Origin: an uncultured Agathobaculum sp.
GTDB lineage: Bacteria > Bacillota > Clostridia > Oscillospirales > Butyricicoccaceae
Assembly: GCA_944380945.1 (NCBI GenBank)
Contig: CALWJG010000023.1
Location: 1-14,046 of the forward strand
Direction of reading: 5' to 3'
Length of the DNA: 14,046 bases
The notes beneath the pieces were generated by a model. The model was given only the letters and a program-made list of their open reading frames with translations. It searched no databases and was not told where the DNA came from. Position 1 is the stretch's first letter; each line of letters starts with the position of its first letter. Both the position numbers and the translations under genes were made by a program. Below, in pieces: positions 7,030-14,046 of this stretch.

Positions 7030-7947
7030 TTATTCCTGTCCCTGACCGCCCATCAGCGTGACCATGACGGCCTTCTGGGCATGCAGGCGGTTTTCCGCCT
7101 CCTCAAAGATCTCGTCCGCGTGCGCCTCGAACACCTTGGTCGTGATCTCCTGCTCGCGGTAAGCGGGCAGGCAGTGCTGCACCATGCAGCCGGGCTTGGC
7201 GGCGGCGAGCAGCTCGTCGTTGACCTGATAGCCCTGGAACGCCTTCATGCGCACTTCCTTCTCGGCCTCCATGCCCATGGACGCCCAGGTGTCGGTGATG
7301 ACGACGTCGGCATTCTCCGCGGCCTTCATCGGGTCGTCCGTGAGGAAGAAGTTCGGATTGCCCTTGGCAAAGGCGAGCACGTCCGCATGCGGGCGGTAGC
7401 CCTCGGGCGTGGCGATCGAGACCTTCATACCGGTCTTGAGGCCGCCGACGATCAGGGAGTTTGCCATATTGTTGCCGTCGCCGATGTAGCACAGCTTGAG
7501 CCCCTCGAGCACCGCGAATTTCTCGCGGATGGTCATCAGGTCGGCCAGCACCTGACAGGGGTGGCAGAAATCGGTCAGGCCGTTGATGACCGGGATCGTG
7601 CCGTAATCCGCGAGGTCCTCGACCTCCTTCTGCGCATAGGTGCGGATCATGATGCCGTCCAGATAGCGGGAGAGCACGCGCGCGGTGTCCTGCACCGGCT
7701 CGCCGCGGCCGATCTGCAGATCGCGGTTGGACAGGAACAGCGCCTGACCGCCCAGCTGGTACATGCCGGTCTCGAACGAGACGCGGGTGCGGGTGGACGA
7801 CTTCTGGAAGATCATGCCCAGGCTCTTGCCCTCCAGATGGCGGTGGGAGATATTATGTTTCTTTTCATATTTGAGCTGGTCGGCCAGATCGAGCAGGCCG
7901 ATGATCTCCTCGGTCGAGCAATCGAGCAGCTTGAGTAAATGCTTCAA
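7030..7947 (-). CDS. argF: Ornithine carbamoyltransferase
   Basis: A 305-aa enzyme of full family length that makes citrulline from ornithine and carbamoyl phosphate in the cytoplasm. The carbamoyl-phosphate signature STRTR is at 51-55 (SSTRTRVSFE), HPCQ at 129-132, the ornithine loop DTWASMG at 219-225 and HCLP at 258-261; all are intact. The start is TTG 7947, immediately adjacent to the argD stop codon (7948-7950), with AGAGGTG about 7 nt upstream inside the argD end. Expression is therefore likely coupled to argD. It is the last gene of the arginine cluster. STRTR and HCLP support OTCase. The alternatives, putrescine or aspartate carbamoyltransferase, are unlikely given the surrounding arg genes. 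Confidence 0.95.
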   Translation of the reverse strand: MKHLLKLLDCSTEEIIGLLDLADQLKYEKKHNISHRHLEGKSLGMIFQKSSTRTRVSFETGMYQLGGQALFLSNRDLQIGRGEPVQDTARVLSRYLDGIMIRTYAQKEVEDLADYGTIPVINGLTDFCHPCQVLADLMTIREKFAVLEGLKLCYIGDGNNMANSLIVGGLKTGMKVSIATPEGYRPHADVLAFAKGNPNFFLTDDPMKAAENADVVITDTWASMGMEAEKEVRMKAFQGYQVNDELLAAAKPGCMVQHCLPAYREQEITTKVFEAHADEIFEEAENRLHAQKAVMVTLMGGQGQE

Positions 7948-9129
<1,182 letters not shown>

Positions 9130-9145
9130 ATTCTTCGCTTCTTTC

Positions 9146-10018
9146 TCACTGGAACATCGTGCCGACGCCGACCTTGGACAGCAGCTCGATCAGGATCGAG
9201 TGCTTGACGCGGCCGTCCTGGATATTCGCCTGATCGACGCCCTTGCGCACCGCCTCGACGCAGCAGTCCACCTTGGGGATCATGCCGCCCTTGATGACGC
9301 CGTCGCGGATGAGCTTGGGCACCTCGGACACCTTGAGGTTGGTCAGCAGGGTGCTTTCGTCGTCCGGGTCGAGCATCAGGCCGCGCACATCGGTCAGCAG
9401 GATGAGCTTTTTCGCTTTGAGCGCCACGGCGAGCTTGCACGCCGCCGTGTCCGCATTGATGTTGTAGTTGGTCTCATCGTCCACGCCCTGCGCGACGGTC
9501 GAAACGACCGGGATATACCCTTGCTCGAGCACGTCGATGACCGGGGACGGATCGACGTCCACAATGTCGCCCACATAGCCGTAGTCCGTGCCCGTGCGGT
9601 CGGTCAGGCGCTTGGCCTGAAACATGCCGCCGTCCATGCCGCCCAGACCGATGCCGCGGCCGCCCGCCTTTTCCAGCAGGGTGACCAGATCCTTGTTGAC
9701 CTTGCCGCACAGCACCATCTGCACGATGTCCATGGTCTCGCGGTCGGTATAACGCAGGCCGTTGACAAATTTGGACTCCTTGCCGATCTTTTTGAGCATA
9801 TCGGTGATCTCGGGCCCGCCGCCGTGCACCACGACGACCTTGACGCCGACCAGATTGAGCAGCACGAGGTCATGGATGACCGCGTCCTTGAGCTCCTCGT
9901 TGATCATGGCGTTGCCGCCGTACTTGACGACGACCGTCTGCCCGTAATATTTCTGAATAAACGGCAGAGCTTCGACCAGTATTTTGGCCTTGAACTCCGC
10001 ATCCAGTTGTGTATCCAT
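9146..10018 (-). CDS. argB: Acetylglutamate kinase
   Basis: A 290-aa amino-acid kinase that phosphorylates N-acetylglutamate, the second step of the pathway. Motifs: VVKYGGNAM with Lys32, VVVHGGGPEI at 62-71, GLGGMDGGMF near 124-133, the YNINADTAA segment at 185-193, LLTDVRG with Asp210 and KGGMIPK with Lys249. An N-terminal helix of about 25 residues (KAKILVEALPFIQKYYG) precedes the kinase core. In this family that helix marks the hexameric, arginine-inhibited form, so feedback control by arginine is likely. The start is ATG 10018 with AAGGA 8 nt upstream. It is separated from argJ by an unusual 228-nt structured spacer and from argD by 16 nt. Confidence 0.96.
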   Translation of the reverse strand: MDTQLDAEFKAKILVEALPFIQKYYGQTVVVKYGGNAMINEELKDAVIHDLVLLNLVGVKVVVVHGGGPEITDMLKKIGKESKFVNGLRYTDRETMDIVQMVLCGKVNKDLVTLLEKAGGRGIGLGGMDGGMFQAKRLTDRTGTDYGYVGDIVDVDPSPVIDVLEQGYIPVVSTVAQGVDDETNYNINADTAACKLAVALKAKKLILLTDVRGLMLDPDDESTLLTNLKVSEVPKLIRDGVIKGGMIPKVDCCVEAVRKGVDQANIQDGRVKHSILIELLSKVGVGTMFQ

Positions 10019-10056
10019 ACCATTCGTCCTTTATGTGAAATTGACCCGTCCGGGTC

Positions 10057-10251
10057 GACGCCGCGTTGCGCGCCCGGAGGCAGTTCAGGCTTGCCCCAAC
10101 CAGTATGCGCCGACGAGGCAAGGCACAGCCGGCTGCTTGCACATTCCTGCGCAAGTCCCGGGCGTGTCAGCCAAGAAAGCCGCGACTGCCGCGTACCAAG
10201 GTACGCAAAGGAGCGGCTGACGCCGGATCACGCGCCCGGACGCCGCTCAGG
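10057..10251. repeat. Structured intergenic insert with flanking direct repeats (argJ-argB)
   Basis: The 228-nt gap between argB and argJ (10019-10246) stands out in an otherwise tight operon. A 33-nt block at 10057-10089 recurs in the same orientation at 10219-10251 (offset 162) with 26 of 33 bases identical and no gaps, including CGCGCCCGGA exactly. Between them are inverted repeats: GTCAGCC (10166-10172) with GGCTGAC (10215-10221) enclosing the palindrome GCGTACC-AA-GGTACGC (10191-10206), and CTTGCC with GGCAAG near 10091-10122. GACCC/GGGTC (10043-10056) lies just outside. No protein is credible here. It resembles a short non-autonomous interspersed repeat (MITE or REP-like) or an RNA-processing element; the copy number in the genome is unknown. 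The argJ stop codon lies inside the right-hand repeat. Confidence 0.55.
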
Positions 10252-11455
10252 TTCGGTAATCGCCGTTGATCTTGACATAATCATACGTCAGGTCGCAGCC
10301 CCACGCGGTCGCGTGGTCCGCGCCCTCATTGACGTCCACGTCAATGGTGACCTCGCTCTGGCTGAGCACCTTTTTGGCGAGGTCCTCGTCAAAGTCCTGC
10401 GCCACGCCCTTTTCAAACACCGTCACGCTGCCCGCCGCAGAGGAGAACACGACCGTGACATACTCCGGGCGGAAGGGCGCCTTGGAATAGCCCATCGCGC
10501 ACAGCACGCGGCCCCAGTTGGCGTCCGCGCCGAACATGGCCGCCTTGACCAGATTGGAGCCCACGACCGCCTTGGCCAGACGCTCGGCCGCTTCCTCCGA
10601 ACGGGAGTTCTTGACCGTGCAGGTCACGAGCTTGGTCGCGCCCTCGCCGTCCGCCGCGATCTGGCGGGCCAGACGGGTGTTGACCTCGTTCAGCGCCTTG
10701 CAGAACGCCTGATAATCCTCATCCTGCCACTCGATCAGCTCGTTGCCCGCCTTGCCGTTGGCCAGCACGACGCACATGTCGTTGGTCGAGGTGTCGCCGT
10801 CCACCGTGACGCGGTTGTAGGTCTTGCGGACGTTTTCCTGCAGCGCCTCCGCGAGCATCTCATGCGTGATGGCGCAGTCGGTCGTCAGGAAGGACAGCAT
10901 GGTGCCCATGTTGGGGTGGATCATGCCGCTGCCCTTGCAGATGCCGCCCAGTCGGCAGGTCTTGCCGCCTGCGGTGAACTCGACCGCCGCGGTCTTGGGC
11001 TTGGTATCGGTCGTCATAATCGCGAGGTTGGCCTTCTCCGAACCGTCGCCGGACAGCGCAAGCTCGGGCAGGTGCTGCTCGATGCACTCGACCGGCAGGC
11101 GCTGGCCGATCACGCCGGTCGAGGCGACGACCACGTCGTCCTCCTCCACGCCGAGGCGCTTGGCCGCCGCCTTTGCCATGCGGCGGGCGTTCTCCATGCC
11201 GTCCGGCGCGCAGGCGTTGGCGTTGCCCGCGTTGGCGACGATCGCGCGCGCCACGCCGTTTTCCAGATGCTCCATGGTGACATAGAGCGGCGCGGCCTTG
11301 ACGCGGTTCATGGTGTAGACCGCTGCGGCGGTACATTCGCAGTCGCTGAAAATGATAGCGGTGTCGTCCTGCGCGCGGCTGTCCTTGACGCCGCTGCGGA
11401 TGCTGCCCGCGGTGAATCCCTGTGCGGCGCACACGCCGCCGTCGATGATCTTCAT
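10247..11455 (-). CDS. argJ: Bifunctional glutamate N-acetyltransferase / amino-acid acetyltransferase
   Basis: A 402-aa proenzyme of normal length. ArgJ moves the acetyl group from N-acetylornithine to glutamate, recycling it, and many members can also use acetyl-CoA. The self-cleavage and nucleophile region is KGSGMIHPNMGTML at 174-187, with Thr185 the expected new N-terminus of the beta chain; Gly184 replaces the commoner Ala. The oxyanion motif STGVIGQRL is at 112-120, and the C-terminus ends in the family-typical INGDYRT. The start is ATG 11455 with GGGAGGA just upstream. Its presence means the operon uses the cyclic pathway and no argE or argA is required. Whether it is mono- or bifunctional cannot be read from the sequence. 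The stop overlaps the right end of a repeat-bearing insert. Confidence 0.96.
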   Translation of the reverse strand: MKIIDGGVCAAQGFTAGSIRSGVKDSRAQDDTAIIFSDCECTAAAVYTMNRVKAAPLYVTMEHLENGVARAIVANAGNANACAPDGMENARRMAKAAAKRLGVEEDDVVVASTGVIGQRLPVECIEQHLPELALSGDGSEKANLAIMTTDTKPKTAAVEFTAGGKTCRLGGICKGSGMIHPNMGTMLSFLTTDCAITHEMLAEALQENVRKTYNRVTVDGDTSTNDMCVVLANGKAGNELIEWQDEDYQAFCKALNEVNTRLARQIAADGEGATKLVTCTVKNSRSEEAAERLAKAVVGSNLVKAAMFGADANWGRVLCAMGYSKAPFRPEYVTVVFSSAAGSVTVFEKGVAQDFDEDLAKKVLSQSEVTIDVDVNEGADHATAWGCDLTYDYVKINGDYRT

Positions 11456-11471
11456 AGATTCCTCCCGATCC

Positions 11472-11492
11472 GGCGCGGAAAACGCCCGCGCC
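11472..11492. other. Small GC stem-loop upstream of argJ
   Basis: GGCGCGG (11472-11478) pairs perfectly with CCGCGCC (11486-11492) around a 7-nt loop in the 49-nt argC-argJ spacer, just before the argJ ribosome binding site. No T-run follows on the minus strand, so it is not a terminator. It may affect mRNA stability or may be incidental. Confidence 0.4.
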
Positions 11493-11504
11493 CATGCTGT
11501 TTCA

Positions 11505-12425
11505 TCAAAGCGTCAGCCCGGCGGTCTCCTCGATGCCGAGCATGATATTCATATTCTGCACCGCCGCGCCCGATGCGCCCTTGCCGAGGTTGTCGAACAG
11601 CGCGGTGACGATCGCCTGCTCCTCGTGGCCATTGACGATCAGCCGCAGGCTGTCGTGTCCGGCAAGCGTGTTCGCATAGATCACCGGCTCCCCGCCGCCG
11701 AACGGCGCAACGGTCACCAGCTGCTGCCCCTCGTAGTGTTTGGCCAGCGTCTCGTGCACGCGGTGCGCATCCACGCCCGGCAGCATGACCGTGGTCGCCA
11801 TGCCCTTGTAAAAATCGCCCACGATGGGCACGAACACGGGCGCCTGCGTCAGGCCGCAGACGTAGGCCATCTCGGGCAGGTGTTTATGCTTCAGGTTCAG
11901 GCCGTAGATGCGCTCGGAATCGTGGCGCGGGTCGCGGCCCGCATCCTCATACTCCGCGATCATCTTTTTGCCGCCGCCCGAATAGCCGGTCAGCGACGCG
12001 CAGGTGAAGGCGAAATCCGCCGGCACCACATCCTGCGCGACCAGCGGGTACACGGACGAGATAAACCCGCTCGCGTGGCAGCCGGGGTTGGCCACCCGCC
12101 TGGACTGCCGGATCGCCGCGCGGTGCGCCGGGGACAACTCAGCAAAGCCGTAATCCCAATCCGGGTCGGTGCGGTGCGCGGTCGAAGCGTCGATCACGCG
12201 GGTATTTTCGTTTTCGATCAGGCTGACGGCCTCCCGGGCCGCCGCGTCCGGCAGGCACAGGAACACGATGTCCGCCGCATTGAGGAACTTGCGGCGCTCA
12301 TCAACGTCCTTGCGCTTGTCCTCGTCGATCAGCAGCAGCTCGAGGTCGTCCCGGCCGCCCAGACGCTCATAGATCTGCAGGCCGGTCGTGCCCTCCTTGC
12401 CGTCGATATATACCTTTGGTTTCAT
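11505..12425 (-). CDS. argC: N-acetyl-gamma-glutamyl-phosphate reductase (short type)
   Basis: A 306-aa enzyme that reduces N-acetylglutamyl phosphate to the semialdehyde with NADPH, the step between ArgB and ArgD. The nucleotide-binding motif is DGKEGTTG at 8-15. Catalytic Cys116 sits in ANPGCHASGF and the likely catalytic His182 in KHKHLPEM. The length and the DGKEGTTG start place it in the shorter ArgC subtype (about 310 aa) rather than the ~345-aa form seen in many Bacillota. The start is ATG 12425, with AAGGG upstream; the 16-nt gap to argH and 49-nt gap to argJ fit one transcript. The related LysY-type reductase of lysine synthesis is excluded by context. Confidence 0.93.
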   Translation of the reverse strand: MKPKVYIDGKEGTTGLQIYERLGGRDDLELLLIDEDKRKDVDERRKFLNAADIVFLCLPDAAAREAVSLIENENTRVIDASTAHRTDPDWDYGFAELSPAHRAAIRQSRRVANPGCHASGFISSVYPLVAQDVVPADFAFTCASLTGYSGGGKKMIAEYEDAGRDPRHDSERIYGLNLKHKHLPEMAYVCGLTQAPVFVPIVGDFYKGMATTVMLPGVDAHRVHETLAKHYEGQQLVTVAPFGGGEPVIYANTLAGHDSLRLIVNGHEEQAIVTALFDNLGKGASGAAVQNMNIMLGIEETAGLTL

Positions 12426-12441
12426 GGCACCCTTCCCCCGC

Positions 12442-13848
12442 TCAGGCGTCCGAAACGCCCAGATCGTCCTCAGTGTCAGCCACGAACTTCTCGATCTTGT
12501 CGATCTGGCGGGTGACCTCCTGCGGCGCGGGACCGCCGATCACCTTGCGCTCGCGCACGCAGGTGCGCAGGTCGAGCGCGTCGTAAACGTCGTCGCCGAA
12601 TTTGTCCGAAATGGCGGCAAAGTCGCGCATGGTCATGGTTTCGAGCGTCTCGTCCGCCTTGATGCACTGGTTGACCAGACGGCCGACCGTCTTGTACGCA
12701 TCGCGGAAGGGCATGCCCTTCTTGGTCAGGTAATCCGCGCAGTCGGTGGCGTTGATAAAGCCGGTGGACGCCGCGCGGCGCATGTTGTCCTTGCGCAGGG
12801 TCATGGTGGCGAACATGGGCGTGAACACCTCAAGGCACTGCTTGACCGTGTCGATCGCGCCGAAGATGGCCTCCTTATCCTCCTGCATATCCTTGTTGTA
12901 TGCCAGCGGCAGGCCCTTGAGCACGGTCAGCATGGTGGTGAGCGCGCCGTAGACACGGCCGGTCTTGCCGCGGATCAGCTCGCACACGTCCGGGTTCTTC
13001 TTCTGCGGCATGATGGACGAGCCGGTGGAATACGCATCGTCCAGCTCGACGAACTTGAACTCCCACGAGCACCAGGAGATGATCTCCTCGGACAGGCGGG
13101 ACAGGTGCATCATCAGGATGGACAGCGCGGAGAGCAGCTCCACGCAGTAGTCGCGGTCGGATACGCCGTCGAGCGAGTTGTCGGTCAGGCGGGCGAAGCC
13201 CAGCTTCTGGCGGACGAACTCACGGTCGATCGGATAGGTGGTGGACGCCAGCGCGCCCGAGCCGAGCGGCATTTCGTCCATGCGCTCGTAGCAGTCCTGC
13301 AGGCGGGTGATATCGCGCTTCAGCATATTGGCATACGCCATCATGTAGTGCGCGAACGTGGTCGGCTGCGCGCGCTGCAAATGCGTGTAGCCCGGCATGA
13401 CCGCATCGAGGTTCTCGCGGCTCTTTTTGACGAGCGCCTTCATAAACGTGCAGATCATCTCGATGATCTCGCGGATCTCCTTGCGGACGTACAGGCGCAT
13501 ATCGAGCGCGACCTGATCGTTTCTCGAGCGGCCGGTGTGCAGGCGCTTGCCCGTGTCGCCGATGCGCTCGGTCAGCAGCTGCTCAATGTTCATGTGGATG
13601 TCCTCGTAATCGAGCGAGAACTCCACCTTGCCGTCCTCGATGTCCTGCAGGATGCCCTTGAGCCCCTCGACGATCTTTTCCGCCTCGTGCTCCTCGATGA
13701 TACCCTGCCGGCCGAGCATGGTCGCATGCGCGATCGAGCCGGTGATGTCTTCCTTATATAAACGGCAGTCGAACAGGATGGACGAGTTGAAATCGTTTAC
13801 CACCAGATCGGTTTCCTTCTGGAAACGCCCTGCCCATAATTTTGCCAT
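12442..13848 (-). CDS. argH: Argininosuccinate lyase
   Basis: A 468-aa member of the fumarase/aspartase superfamily of usual length. It splits argininosuccinate into arginine and fumarate, the last step of the pathway. Signatures: TGRSRNDQ at 105-112, His156 in GYTHLQRAQP, and the superfamily signature GSSIMPQKKNP at 276-286 carrying the catalytic serine loop. It starts at ATG 13848 with GAGGT about 10 nt upstream. It is placed 69 nt after argG, with a terminator-like hairpin in the gap, and 16 nt before argC. All sequence features are intact. Confidence 0.96.
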   Translation of the reverse strand: MAKLWAGRFQKETDLVVNDFNSSILFDCRLYKEDITGSIAHATMLGRQGIIEEHEAEKIVEGLKGILQDIEDGKVEFSLDYEDIHMNIEQLLTERIGDTGKRLHTGRSRNDQVALDMRLYVRKEIREIIEMICTFMKALVKKSRENLDAVMPGYTHLQRAQPTTFAHYMMAYANMLKRDITRLQDCYERMDEMPLGSGALASTTYPIDREFVRQKLGFARLTDNSLDGVSDRDYCVELLSALSILMMHLSRLSEEIISWCSWEFKFVELDDAYSTGSSIMPQKKNPDVCELIRGKTGRVYGALTTMLTVLKGLPLAYNKDMQEDKEAIFGAIDTVKQCLEVFTPMFATMTLRKDNMRRAASTGFINATDCADYLTKKGMPFRDAYKTVGRLVNQCIKADETLETMTMRDFAAISDKFGDDVYDALDLRTCVRERKVIGGPAPQEVTRQIDKIEKFVADTEDDLGVSDA

Positions 13849-13875
13849 ATTGCGTTACCTCACAAAAAAACACCC

Positions 13876-13914
13876 GCAGGGCGGCACGTCCGGACATGCC
13901 GCCCCGCATTTTTT
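13876..13914. terminator. Terminator-like hairpin between argG and argH
   Basis: Stem 13876-13889 with 13894-13907 (core GGGCGGCA/TGCCGCCC) closes on a CCGG loop. On the minus strand the stem is followed by GGGTGTTTTTTT, a T-run offset about 5 nt from the stem. On the plus strand it is followed at once by ATTTTTT. In the direction of the arg genes it may act as a partial terminator or attenuator that lowers argHCJBDF relative to argG. Alternatively it may end argG if a separate argH promoter exists, but I see none. Confidence 0.6.
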
Positions 13915-13917
13915 CAT

Positions 13918-14046
13918 TTACTTTTCAACCGACGGGAAGTGCTTGCCGGTCTTGTCAAACAGCATCTGGTCGTTCAGCGCGCGCACCTTGAGCGGCAGGC
14001 CGAACAGATTGATGAAGCCCGCGGAATCCGCCTGATCGTAGCAGTC
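13918..14046 (-). CDS. argG: Argininosuccinate synthase, C-terminal end only
   Basis: The last 42 codons and a TAA stop are visible; the rest lies beyond the right edge. The peptide contains YDQADSAGFINLFGLPLKVR and ends with NDQMLFDKTGKHFPSVEK, the characteristic C-terminus of ArgG. ArgG joins citrulline and aspartate using ATP to give argininosuccinate, the substrate of ArgH encoded next. It is first of the visible arg genes in transcription order; the operon promoter is presumably upstream of it. Confidence 0.93.
   Translation of the reverse strand, partial: DCYDQADSAGFINLFGLPLKVRALNDQMLFDKTGKHFPSVEK

Noticed and set aside
9984..10220. Plus-strand ORF of 78 aa in the argJ-argB spacer
   Set aside because: It overlaps the start of argB and the palindromic repeats, with no ribosome binding site or domain; it is better explained as translation of a non-coding repeat.
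9200..11545. Plus-strand ORF of 781 aa across argB and argJ
   Set aside because: It is antisense to two fully conserved enzymes, rich in Asp, His, Arg and Ala as expected from reversed GC-rich codons, and has no recognisable domain or ribosome binding site.
12388..13761. Plus-strand ORF of 457 aa opposite argH
   Set aside because: It is antisense to an intact argininosuccinate lyase and has no supporting features.

Overview
The window looks like a chromosomal segment of a GC-rich, anaerobic gut-type Clostridia (Eubacteriales/Oscillospirales-like). The inference rests on an [FeFe] hydrogenase operon, SLH-domain secreted proteins, AGGAGG-type ribosome binding sites, TTG start codons and Bacillota-style arginine genes. 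The species cannot be named from the sequence alone. No phage, IS element, CRISPR array or transposase was seen.

Region 1 (1-2736) holds a cell-envelope cluster. A truncated putative lipoprotein gene (1-455, minus) lies just downstream of a secreted protein with SLH-like repeats and a transglutaminase-like catalytic domain (483-2024, minus). A TetR/AcrR-type regulator (2155-2736, plus) is transcribed divergently. The 130-bp divergent region contains two related inverted repeats. One fills the spacer of the best promoter for the transglutaminase gene, and the other covers its -10 and start point, which points to repression by the neighbouring TetR protein.

Region 2 (2737-3363) is non-coding apart from a tRNA-Pro(UGG) on the minus strand, with its own consensus promoter and a strong terminator. 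A second, roughly symmetric terminator separates it from the convergent tetR gene. The stretch 2737-2913 shows no gene that I can support. On the plus strand, 3301-3329 is a good promoter for the next operon.

Region 3 (3364-7003, plus) is a two-gene operon. The first gene encodes a 610-aa flavoprotein that fuses a NuoF-type 4Fe-4S region to a GltD/NfnB-like FAD/NAD(P) oxidoreductase. The second encodes a 585-aa multi-cluster [FeFe] hydrogenase. The two overlap by 7 nt and end at a clear terminator. The layout suggests an H2/NAD(P)H redox enzyme of the poorly characterised 'glutamate-synthase-linked' kind.

Region 4 (7030-14046, minus) is an arginine biosynthesis cluster in transcription order argG (3' end only), argH, argC, argJ, argB, argD, argF. 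With ArgJ present it runs the cyclic acetyl-ornithine pathway from glutamate to arginine. The gene spacing is tight except at two points: a terminator-like hairpin between argG and argH, and a 228-nt structured, repeat-bearing insert between argJ and argB. That insert is the least explained piece of DNA in the window.
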